Below, piece by piece: positions 26,831 through 33,113 of a stretch of 33,113 bases of DNA (positions are counted from its first letter, which is position 1; each line of letters starts with the position of its first letter). The DNA comes from Pseudomonadota bacterium. Lineage in GTDB: Bacteria; Pseudomonadota; Gammaproteobacteria; Burkholderiales; JAKAFK01. Made by a program: the position numbers and the translations under genes. Where the stretch lies: NCBI GenBank assembly GCA_021817985.1, contig JAKAFK010000045.1, forward strand, positions 1-33,113, in the 5' to 3' direction. The notes under the pieces were generated by a model that was not told the origin of the DNA, ran no database searches, and saw only the letters and a list, made by a program, of their open reading frames with translations.

Positions 26831-27529
26831 TTATCGGAGCAGGTCGTCCAAATGACGGCTGGTCGCGAGAATGGCGGCGGCTGCGCTTGCATCGCCCGGC
26901 GCATAGGGAAGAACGCCGAGCAAGGGGGCTGGCAGCCGGGCTTCCAGCGCAGCGACATTGTCCGCGAAGGCCGGCATTTGGGGATCCAGGCGATTGGCCA
27001 CCCAGCCGGCCAACCGCAAGCCCTGTGCCGCCACCGCTTCAGCCGTGAGCAGCGCGTGGCTCAGACAGCCTAAGCGCAAGCCCACGACGAGGATGACAGG
27101 CAGCCCTAAGAGGCTTGCAAGATCGGCGGTGTCCTCCTCGGCATTGAGCGGGACGCGGAATCCGCCGATGCCCTCGACCACGGCAAGTTCCGCCATCGCC
27201 GAGAGCGTGCAAAACGCAGCGGCGATGCGGGCGAGTTCGATGGAAGTCCCGGCGCGTGCCGCCGCGATATGAGGCGCAAGGGCCGGCTCGAAGGCATAAG
27301 GCCTCACCAGTGACACAGGCGCTTGCACGGTACTCGCCGCCGTCAACGCGTCGACATCATCCCAGCGCGTGATGGCGCCATGCTCGTCCATGGCGGCCCC
27401 GGTCACCACCGGCTTCATTCCGACCACGCTCAGCCCGCGCGCCGCGAACGCGCGCAGCAAAGCGCAGGCGACATACGTCTTGCCGACGCCGGTGTCGGTC
27501 CCCGTCACAAAGAATCCGCGGGCGCTCAT
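26831..27529 (-). CDS. bioD: Dethiobiotin synthetase
   Basis: A 232-residue P-loop enzyme that makes dethiobiotin from 7,8-diaminopelargonate, CO2 and ATP. The Walker A-like GTDTGVGKT is at 10-18, MKPV(V)TG at about 38-44 contains the family's Lys, and VEGIGGFRVPL (about 118-128) is the substrate loop, usually VEGAGG. The length matches the family (about 225-240). Its ATG overlaps the bioC stop as ATGA (27526-27529). It is the last gene of bioB-F-H-C-D. No bioA is present in the window, so the aminotransferase step must be encoded elsewhere. Confidence 0.95.
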   Translation of the reverse strand: MSARGFFVTGTDTGVGKTYVACALLRAFAARGLSVVGMKPVVTGAAMDEHGAITRWDDVDALTAASTVQAPVSLVRPYAFEPALAPHIAAARAGTSIELARIAAAFCTLSAMAELAVVEGIGGFRVPLNAEEDTADLASLLGLPVILVVGLRLGCLSHALLTAEAVAAQGLRLAGWVANRLDPQMPAFADNVAALEARLPAPLLGVLPYAPGDASAAAAILATSRHLDDLLR

Positions 27530-28437
27530 GCGGACACATCCTTGGCGGCTCGCGGCCGCCGCGACACGGGCATGCGGATGGCCACGGAATCGCCTGCGCG
27601 GCGGGTGCTCTCGCCCCCTGCCCAGGCGTGGCCATACACCACCTCGAAAGTCGCCGGCAGACGGCCGTCGCGGCGGAATCGCTCGTAACCCGCCTCAAGG
27701 GCGCGCCAGGGTCCCTTGCCCATGAAACCCTGCGGCCTGCCCTGGGTCACATTGTGCGCGCCCATGGCCTTCAGATCATGCAGGCATGCCTTGAGATCCG
27801 GGTAGGTCAGCGTGATGGTCTCCATCTCGACCACCGGTGTCGCGAACCCCGTTCTGACCAGAAGATCGCCGATGTCATGCATGTCCATGAACCGGTTGAC
27901 ATGGGTATAGCCGTCGATATCGGCGAACGCTTCGCGCAACTCCCGCAAAGTGTCCGGCCCGAAGGTACTGAACACGAGGAGCCCGGAAGGCGAAAGGACA
28001 CGCCGGAACTCGGAGAACGCGTGTTCCAGGCTGTTGCACCACTGGAGGGCCAAGCTCGACCAGACCATGTCCCCGACCGCCGTCTTGAGAGGCAACCGCT
28101 CGATGTCCGCGCAGACGAATGCTTGGCGCGAGGGCCAAAGACGCGGCATTCGCCGCCACCACGACTGGGCCGCGCGGGCCACTTCAAGCATACGGGGCGC
28201 GAGGTCCAGCGCCACCACGGCGGCCTCCCCATAGCGTGCGGCCAGGGCACGGGTGCCGAAACCCGTTCCGGCGCCCGCATCGAGGATGAGGCGCGGCGCA
28301 TGCGCCAGATAATCCAGGCGCTCCAGCAGGCGGGTCGCCACCTCCCGCTGCAGCACCGCAACCTGGTCGTACCCGGGAGCCGCCGCATCGAAGGCGCGCC
28401 GAACCAGTCGCTTGTCGAGATGCAGGGCATCGCTCAT
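27526..28437 (-). CDS. bioC: Malonyl-ACP O-methyltransferase
   Basis: A 303-residue SAM-dependent methyltransferase that methylates the free carboxyl of malonyl-ACP so that fatty acid synthesis can extend it to pimeloyl-ACP methyl ester. It starts MSDALHLDKRLVRRAFDAAA with the BioC-typical YDQVAVLQREVATRLLERL; SAM motif I is LILDAGAGTGFGTRAL (about 50-65), and later come VALDLAPRMLEVAR and MVWSSLALQWCNSLEHAFSEF. It is longer than E. coli BioC (251), with an extra tail after the FEVVYGHAWAGGES block. A longer upstream frame is rejected because this ATG overlaps the bioH stop as ATGA (28434-28437). It works with BioH in the same operon. Confidence 0.94.
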   Translation of the reverse strand: MSDALHLDKRLVRRAFDAAAPGYDQVAVLQREVATRLLERLDYLAHAPRLILDAGAGTGFGTRALAARYGEAAVVALDLAPRMLEVARAAQSWWRRMPRLWPSRQAFVCADIERLPLKTAVGDMVWSSLALQWCNSLEHAFSEFRRVLSPSGLLVFSTFGPDTLRELREAFADIDGYTHVNRFMDMHDIGDLLVRTGFATPVVEMETITLTYPDLKACLHDLKAMGAHNVTQGRPQGFMGKGPWRALEAGYERFRRDGRLPATFEVVYGHAWAGGESTRRAGDSVAIRMPVSRRPRAAKDVSA

Positions 28438-29180
28438 GCCAAAAACCTTTCCATGCAGGCGACCACTTGCGGCAGGTGGGAAATGAAGGGGGCGTGACCG
28501 CTGCCATGCACCCACTCGAGCGTGGCACGCGGCAACCGCCGGGCCAGCCAGCGGCCCGCATCGCCCGGCACCAGCCGATCGCGGTCGCCCTGGATCAGCA
28601 AGGTGGGCGTATCGATGGACCCGACTTCGGGGCGCAGGTCGGCCTCCGACAAAATCTTGAGCCCCGCCTCGAGCATCTCGACAGGCGGCTGCGCGAGCCC
28701 TTGCAGCATCCGCCGCAGGGCGGCCACCGTCGCGCGCTGCGCGTCGGTGCCTCGCGCCTGCAGCAGGAAGAAACGGGCAAGGGTCCCTTCATAGTCCTGC
28801 CGCAAACCGGCGGCAAACGCCTCGAGCACGCCCCGCTCCACCGCACAATGCCAGTCCTCCCGCACGGTGAACGAGGGCGTGGTCGCCACCAGGATCAGGC
28901 GCCGAACGCGATCCGGAAAAAGCCGCGCCCACGTCAGGGCCACCTGCCCGCCGAGCGACCAGCCGCACAGGTCCACTTCCCCGGAAAACGCCGCCGCAAG
29001 CGTTTTCGCCAGGTGTTCGAGGTCATACGGTTCAGGGCCCGGAATCGATCCATAGCCCGGCAGGTCGGGGGCGTGAACGGCTGTCCGCGGGCCCAGTGCG
29101 GCCTGCACGCCGCGCCAGACGGCGCCATGCAAACCCCAGCCATGAAGCAAAACCAGTGGTACCCGTGCCGCCGTTGCCAT
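28434..29180 (-). CDS. bioH: Pimeloyl-ACP methyl ester carboxylesterase
   Basis: A 248-residue alpha/beta hydrolase. The oxyanion region is LVLLHGWGLHGAVW, the nucleophile elbow is GWSLGG with S75, the acid is in LLIQGDRDRLVP, and the base is the His in HGSGHAPFISH. E. coli BioH is 256 residues. It removes the methyl ester from pimeloyl-ACP methyl ester and ends elongation. An ATG at 29213 would overlap bioF, but the ATG at 29180 has GAGGT 7 bases upstream and starts directly before the hydrolase core, so it is preferred; it lies 10 bases after the bioF stop. The stop overlaps bioC. Confidence 0.93.
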   Translation of the reverse strand: MATAARVPLVLLHGWGLHGAVWRGVQAALGPRTAVHAPDLPGYGSIPGPEPYDLEHLAKTLAAAFSGEVDLCGWSLGGQVALTWARLFPDRVRRLILVATTPSFTVREDWHCAVERGVLEAFAAGLRQDYEGTLARFFLLQARGTDAQRATVAALRRMLQGLAQPPVEMLEAGLKILSEADLRPEVGSIDTPTLLIQGDRDRLVPGDAGRWLARRLPRATLEWVHGSGHAPFISHLPQVVACMERFLA

Positions 29181-29190
29181 TGGCCCGACC

Positions 29191-30333
29191 TCAGTTAAGC
29201 GAAGACAAGGCATCGACCAGGCGGTCGATGTCGTTCAAGGTATGCGCCGCCGACAGCGAGATCCGAAGGCGCGCGCTGTCGCGAGGAACCGTGGGAGGAC
29301 GAATCGCGGGCACCAGGAGACCATGGGCGCGCAATGCCTCGGAAAGCTCGAGCGCCTCCCGGTTGCCGCCCACCAGGAGCGGTTGGATCGGCGTCGTCGA
29401 AGGCAAAAGACGCCATCGGCCCGCGGCGAGGCCCTGCCTGAGGCGCTGGATCAGCGTAGCGAGGCGGTCGCGCCGCCAATCGTCTTCCCGCACGATCGCG
29501 AGGCTCGCCGAGACAGCCGCGGCGACGAGCGGCGGAAGCGCCGTCGTGTAGATGTAGGTCCTCGCCCGCTGAATCAGCGTCTCCACGCAATCGGCGTCGC
29601 CCGCCACGAAGGCCCCCATGACGCCCACCGCCTTGCCCAGCGTTGCCATATAGATGATTCGGGGAGAGGCCAACGCAAAGTGATTGAGGATTCCCCGTCC
29701 GCCTTCTCCCAACACGCCGAAACCGTGCGCGTCGTCGACCAGGAGAAAGGCGCCATGGCGCTCGCACAATGCGAGGAGTTCCGCCATCGGGGCAACGTCG
29801 CCGTCCATGCTGAACACGCCGTCGGTGACGACCAGCTTGCGCGGCGCATCGGATTGCGCGAGCAAGCGCTCCAAGACGCCCATATCCGCATGCGGATAGC
29901 GCCGCATCCGAGCGCGGGAAAGCACGACGGCATCGTTGAGGGAGGCATGATTGAGCTTGTCTGCGAATACCTCATCCTGGCGACCCACCAGTGCCGAGAC
30001 GACCCCCAGATTGGCCATGTAGCCCGTCGAGAACAGGAGGGCGCGCGGGAGGCCAACGAAGTCGGCGAGTTCCTGTTCAAGGGTGTCATGGGCATGCCCA
30101 TGGCCCACGATCAGGTGGGACGCCCCGCTACCCACGCCATAGCGTCGAGCCGCTTGCGTCACCGCCTCCGCAAGCGCCGGGTGGTTCGCGAGTCCCAGAT
30201 AATCATTGGATGCGAAAGCGAGATAATCGTGCCCCGCCACCCGCACATGCGCTCCTTGCGCGCCTTCTAGGGTCAGCCGTGTCCGCAGCAGGCCGTCGGC
30301 GCGCCGCCGGTCGAGCGCCTCACGCAGATTCAA
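29191..30333 (-). CDS. bioF: 8-amino-7-oxononanoate synthase
   Basis: A 380-residue PLP enzyme of the alpha-oxoamine synthase family, condensing pimeloyl-ACP and L-alanine. Marks: [16 protein letters not shown] near the N-terminus, [33 protein letters not shown], and the PLP lysine K234 in [13 protein letters not shown] (E. coli K236). The numbering supports the TTG at 30333 (giving [15 protein letters not shown]) as the start. No ATG or GTG lies nearby in frame except a distant upstream ATG that would run into bioB. The gene overlaps the bioB 3' end by 14 bases. The Shine-Dalgarno is weak (CGGGA), so translation probably relies on ribosomes leaving bioB. Confidence 0.92.
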   Translation of the reverse strand: MNLREALDRRRADGLLRTRLTLEGAQGAHVRVAGHDYLAFASNDYLGLANHPALAEAVTQAARRYGVGSGASHLIVGHGHAHDTLEQELADFVGLPRALLFSTGYMANLGVVSALVGRQDEVFADKLNHASLNDAVVLSRARMRRYPHADMGVLERLLAQSDAPRKLVVTDGVFSMDGDVAPMAELLALCERHGAFLLVDDAHGFGVLGEGGRGILNHFALASPRIIYMATLGKAVGVMGAFVAGDADCVETLIQRARTYIYTTALPPLVAAAVSASLAIVREDDWRRDRLATLIQRLRQGLAAGRWRLLPSTTPIQPLLVGGNREALELSEALRAHGLLVPAIRPPTVPRDSARLRISLSAAHTLNDIDRLVDALSSLN

Positions 30334-31363
30334 GACGGGTCCCGCAACCGCAGCCAGCGCCCCCTCCCGCCGCAGGGGCTTTTTCCTCCACGACCAAGAC
30401 ATGCATGTCGAGCTTCTCGAGGAGCGCGCGGTCCCGCTCTGCATCCTGGTTGTCGGTGGTCAGCAGCCGATCCCCATAGAAGATCGAATTGGCGCCGGCG
30501 AGGAAGCAGAGCGCTTGCGCGGCCTCCGGCAGCTGTGCGCGTCCCGCCGACAGGCGAACATAGCTGGTCGGCATGACGATGCGCGCGACGGCGATCGTCC
30601 GGATGAAATCGAAGGGATCCAGCGGCTCGCTCCCGCACAAGGGTGTTCCTTCCACGGGCACCAACATGTTGATGGGCACGCTCTCGGGCGGCGGCGTCAG
30701 GTTGGCCAAGACGGCCAGAAGGCTCGCCCGGTCTGTACGCGTCTCGCCCATGCCGACAATCCCGCCGCTGCACACGCGAATTCCCGCCGCCCGAACCTTG
30801 GCCAGGGTATCGAGACGGTCGTCGAAGGCGCGGGTCGACACCACCTCCCCATAGAATTCCGGCGAGGTATCGAGATTGTGGTTATAGTAGTCAAGCCCTG
30901 CCTGCGCGAGTTCCTCCGCCTGTCCGTCCTGCAGCAGCCCGAGGGTCACGCACGTCTCAAGGCCCAGGGCACGGACGGCGCGAACCATGTCGAGAACCGG
31001 TTGCAGATCGCGTGCCTTGGGACCCCGCCACGCCGCCCCCATGCAGAAACGGGTTGCGCCGCTTGCCTTGGCCGCCTGCGCGGCCTCGACCACGCGCTCC
31101 ACATCGAGAAGCGGCTCGGCTTCAAGCGCAGTGTCATGATGCGCCGACTGCGAACAGTACTTGCAGTCCTCCGAGCAGCCGCCGGTTTTGATGGATAGCA
31201 GGGTCGACAGCTGCATCGCGTTAGGATCGAAGTGCGCCCGGTGCACGGTCTGCGCACGATACAGCAAGTCGTTGAACGGCAATGCGAACAACGCTTTCAC
31301 TTCTTCCGCGCGCCACGCCCCGCGCCCGGTTGTTGCCGCCTGGTCTACCGCTTCGTCAGACAT
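30320..31363 (-). CDS. bioB: Biotin synthase (radical SAM)
   Basis: A 347-residue radical SAM enzyme that inserts sulfur into dethiobiotin. The 4Fe-4S/SAM motif is C63-x3-C67-x2-C70 in [10 protein letters not shown]. The [2Fe-2S] ligands are expected at the Cys of RFCMGAAW, the Cys of LETCVTLG, the Cys of [13 protein letters not shown] and the Arg in YVRLSAGR, and all are visible. The C-terminus ends in a short Gly/Cys-rich tail (GGGAGCGCGT), which is variable in the family. GAGGAT precedes the ATG by 6-7 bases. It is the first gene of the biotin operon and lies behind a near-consensus promoter with palindromic overlap. Confidence 0.97.
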   Translation of the reverse strand: MSDEAVDQAATTGRGAWRAEEVKALFALPFNDLLYRAQTVHRAHFDPNAMQLSTLLSIKTGGCSEDCKYCSQSAHHDTALEAEPLLDVERVVEAAQAAKASGATRFCMGAAWRGPKARDLQPVLDMVRAVRALGLETCVTLGLLQDGQAEELAQAGLDYYNHNLDTSPEFYGEVVSTRAFDDRLDTLAKVRAAGIRVCSGGIVGMGETRTDRASLLAVLANLTPPPESVPINMLVPVEGTPLCGSEPLDPFDFIRTIAVARIVMPTSYVRLSAGRAQLPEAAQALCFLAGANSIFYGDRLLTTDNQDAERDRALLEKLDMHVLVVEEKAPAAGGGAGCGCGTRLESA

Positions 31364-31447
31364 TGTCGTATCCTCGCCTCACCATGATCGCCATTGCATC
31401 TTCCTGGCCCACCTGTCCTCCCGGTTCGCGGCAGGACAAAGGACGAA

Positions 31448-31475
31448 ATCATAGCGCTAATTTTGTTATTGTCAA
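31448..31475 (-). promoter_or_regulatory. Sigma70-type promoter of the biotin operon
   Basis: On the minus strand a perfect -35 TTGACA (complement of 31470-31475) is followed, after 16 bases, by -10 TATGAT (complement of 31448-31453). Transcription would start near 31441, about 78 bases before the bioB ATG. The patch is AT-rich within a GC-rich genome, which strengthens the call. Confidence 0.75.
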
Positions 31476-31513
31476 ATTTTACGCTAGCAGTTTTTGACAA
31501 TATGTCAAAAACT
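31469..31513. promoter_or_regulatory. Palindromic operator covering the bioB promoter
   Basis: A perfect inverted repeat, AGTTTTTGACA (31489-31499) and TGTCAAAAACT (31503-31513) around ATA, lies just upstream of the -35. A third copy of the half-site, TTGTCAAA (31469-31476), overlaps the -35 itself and pairs with TTTGACAA (31493-31500) across 16 bases. The spaced pair resembles the layout, though not the exact letters, of a BirA box (TTGTAAACC...GGTTTACAA). Biotin-responsive repression, by BirA or another regulator, is inferred. Confidence 0.6.
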
Positions 31514-31603
31514 GACCACCGGTCCGAAGACCCGCGCCCCGTTTAGGCCGCGCCTTGCGAGGCGACGAGCCGAAACGCCCGCGGGCCCGGCGCGTGCATC
31601 TGC

Positions 31604-31612
31604 TGGTACAAT
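31604..31612 (+). promoter_or_regulatory. Possible extended -10 promoter element for trmL
   Basis: TGG-TACAAT (31604-31612) matches an extended -10, with no good -35 hexamer upstream. It would start transcription about 40 bases before the trmL ATG. The surrounding sequence is GC-rich, so the match is modest evidence. Confidence 0.35.
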
Positions 31613-31660
31613 CGCAGCCAGCGAATAACTTCCGGCCCGTCAGGCCTCCACCATCCTCCG

Positions 31661-32125
31661 ATGTTCGACATCATTCTCTTCGAACCTGAAATCCCGCCGA
31701 ACACGGGCAACATCATCCGGCTTTGCGCCAACACCGGCATGGGCCTGCATCTCGTTGAACCGTTGGGCTTCCGCCTCGGCGATGCGAGGCTCAGGCGCGC
31801 CGGGCTCGATTACCATGAGTATGCCCCGGTGAAGGTTCATCGCAGCTGGGCGCTTTGCCAGGAGAATTTGCGGGGGCGACGTTTCTTCGCAGTCACCACG
31901 CGCGGCGGGACGCGGTACGCTGATTGCGGGTTTCGGCCCGGAGATGCGTTCGTATTTGGTCCGGAAACGCGCGGGCTGCCCGATGCGGTCCTGTCGGAAT
32001 TTGCCGTGGAGCGGCGCATTCGCCTGCCCATGCTTCCCGGTTCCCGGAGCCTCAACCTGTCGAACGCAGTCGCGGTCGTCGCCTACGAAGCCTGGCGCCA
32101 GCAGGATTTCTCGCAGGGCGGCTAA
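31661..32125 (+). CDS. trmL: tRNA (cytidine/uridine(34)-2'-O)-methyltransferase TrmL
   Basis: A 154-residue minimal SPOUT methyltransferase (E. coli TrmL/YibK is 157) that 2'-O-methylates the wobble base of certain tRNA-Leu isoacceptors. Family motifs are clear: IILFEPEIPPNTGNIIRLCANTG (motif 1, in the first 27 residues), FVFGPETRGLP (motif 2, SAM loop, about 97-107) and NLSNAVAVVAYEAWRQ (motif 3, near the C-terminus). The trefoil-knot core is complete. It diverges from bioB, sharing a 297-bp intergenic region. No strong Shine-Dalgarno precedes the ATG, but the protein starts exactly at the family's N-terminus. Confidence 0.95.
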   Translation: MFDIILFEPEIPPNTGNIIRLCANTGMGLHLVEPLGFRLGDARLRRAGLDYHEYAPVKVHRSWALCQENLRGRRFFAVTTRGGTRYADCGFRPGDAFVFGPETRGLPDAVLSEFAVERRIRLPMLPGSRSLNLSNAVAVVAYEAWRQQDFSQGG

Positions 32126-32917
32126 CCCGCCACCGCCCCAATGGCGCGGGGTTGCGCGGGACAGGCGGCCATCGGTCGCGCCGATGCCAGTCGCAACGAC
32201 AAATGCGCGTTTGCGCACGACGTCGAACATAACCATATCGGACCCTGCGGTCACCCGCTCGCCGTTATCGCTCGTCCGCCAGTGATTCTCGCATCGGTGC
32301 GGAAAATCGTCCGCCAGGATGCGCCACGTTGCAGCAAGTCCGCGGGCGGTGACTCGCAGATGTCTCTGACAAAGTTGTCGATAGGCCGGCGTTGCTTCCT
32401 AACGTTTGGCACCGCACGTCCGACGCCGATCAAGTTGCCGAAGTGCGGGCCCATTCGTGCCACACGCAATGCTCGAGCCGATCCTCCCATCGTCCGCGCC
32501 CTCGAGTGCGCCGGGAGGCATTTCCGGTTGCTCCTTGGATTTCGGTGCCGAAACCTGCCGGAAAGCCCACTCGGGCAGAAGCCCCCGTGCGCCGCGCCTC
32601 CATGCAGCGCCCGCTTTCTTTCGAGTCTCGGTCGGTCGACGCGTCGGCGTCGCAGCAGCAGATAATTGGAAGCCGGTGTCAAGGTTTCGGCTCAGCAGAG
32701 CCCGACGCTTGCCGTACCCACGATGCTTGACCTCCACGCCGTCCCGGCCGACCCGCCCTCTGTGTTTGTGCTATAAACAGCTCTCAAGCTCGACTGTGCC
32801 GTGGTTGATGTGAAACCCGCCGTCCGGCGGGATCAGCGATTCCCTCTCGAGCGGAATCGATGCAAGCCACCCCCGCCAACCTCCAGGGGCGGCGGGGTAT
32901 GTTCACGGAGGCAGATC
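32126..32917. other. 792-bp gene-poor stretch after trmL
   Basis: Several overlapping open frames exist on both strands, but all have Arg/Ser/Pro-heavy shadow compositions and match no family I recognise. Small hairpins are GGCGG-ctaac-CCGCC spanning the trmL stop, CCCGCC-GTCC-GGCGGG (32816-32831) and CCCCGCC/GGCGGGG (32871-32897). It may be decayed DNA. Confidence 0.5.
32871..32897 (+). repeat. GC-rich hairpin in the leader of the VOC gene
   Basis: CCCCGCC (32871-32877) and GGCGGGG (32891-32897) form a perfect 7-bp stem with a 13-base loop, ending 9 bases before the Shine-Dalgarno GGAGG of the next gene. A second hairpin lies 40 bases earlier (32816-32831). They may affect translation or end upstream transcripts, though no T-run follows. 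Confidence 0.35.
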
Positions 32918-33113
32918 ATGAAGTTCAACCCCTATCTTTTCTTTAACGGCGAGTGCCGTGCCGCTTTTGAATTTTACCGCGACGTATTTTCTGGCCGCAT
33001 TGCCATGATGATGACGGCCGGAGAGTCACCCATGAAGGATCAGATCCCGCCCGATCAGCGCGATACGATTATGCATGTGCGTCTGGAGGTCGGAGAGCAA
33101 GTGCTCATGGGGT
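32918..33113 (+). CDS. PhnB-like VOC (glyoxalase/bleomycin resistance fold) protein, N-terminal part
   Basis: An open frame from ATG 32918 runs off the window end (65 complete codons). It reads MKFNPYLFFNGECRAAFEFY, then RDVFSGRIAMMMTAGESP, and continues with DTIMHVRLEVGEQVLMG. This is the standard start of the PhnB/YjdN-like VOC family ('PYL.F.G.C.EAF.FY...FGG.I..M...G'). Members are about 140-residue dimeric proteins of mostly unknown substrate. GGAGG sits 6-7 bases upstream of the ATG. The rest of the gene is outside the window. Confidence 0.9.
   Translation, partial: MKFNPYLFFNGECRAAFEFYRDVFSGRIAMMMTAGESPMKDQIPPDQRDTIMHVRLEVGEQVLMG

Noticed and set aside
31469..31500. A classical BirA box
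   Set aside because: Only the geometry and part of the half-site agree with TTGTAAACC...GGTTTACAA. I therefore call it a palindromic operator and leave the regulator open.

Overview
The window is a GC-rich (about 65% by eye) proteobacterial chromosome segment. A heterotrimeric RecBCD, an A1-type aa3 oxidase locus with SURF1, DUF2244 and DUF2909 genes, a bioB-F-H-C-D operon and TrmL together suggest an aerobic gamma- (or beta-) proteobacterium. The species cannot be fixed from the sequence; an Acidiferrobacter-like or other environmental gammaproteobacterium is only a guess. No rRNA, tRNA or CRISPR array was seen.

Layout. (1) 1-165: tail and right end of an IS4-type insertion sequence. (2) 613-5005: signalling genes. 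An HD-GYP c-di-GMP phosphodiesterase faces a three-PAS hybrid histidine kinase with two receivers, followed by an overlapping DivK-like receiver. (3) 5095-13726: recC-recB-recD on the minus strand with 4-nt start/stop overlaps, preceded by a truncated WYL-family regulator (13779-14072). (4) 14558-15028: an Rrf2/IscR-like regulator with three clustered cysteines. (5) 15267-22248: the cytochrome oxidase locus, minus strand, in transcription order DUF2244, ctaC (II), ctaD (I), a 33-residue membrane protein, ctaE (III), surf1, ctaA, ctaB. A DUF2909 gene lies inside it on the opposite strand. The usual ctaG (Cox11) and sco genes are absent from the cluster. (6) 22809-25865: a Pro/Ala-rich secreted or lipid-anchored small protein, convergent with an 892-residue globin-GAF-like-GGDEF-EAL-CZB protein. 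(7) 26831-31363: the tightly coupled biotin operon bioB-bioF-bioH-bioC-bioD, behind a near-consensus promoter embedded in an AT-rich palindromic operator. (8) 31661-32125: trmL, divergent from bioB. (9) 32918-end: the start of a PhnB-like VOC protein.

How the genes work together. CtaB and CtaA make heme A, SURF1 helps insert it, and CtaC/D/E form the oxidase core. BioC and BioH open and close the methyl-ester disguise for pimeloyl-ACP synthesis, and BioF, BioD and BioB finish biotin. RecBCD handles double-strand ends. The HD-GYP protein, the hybrid kinase and the globin/CZB GGDEF-EAL protein are a signalling set that probably links gas, redox or metal cues to c-di-GMP.

The most unusual items are the five-domain globin...CZB c-di-GMP enzyme, the perfect palindrome plus half-site over the bioB promoter, the opposite-strand DUF2909 gene sharing a 12-bp start region with surf1, and a cysteine cluster in the DUF2244 protein.
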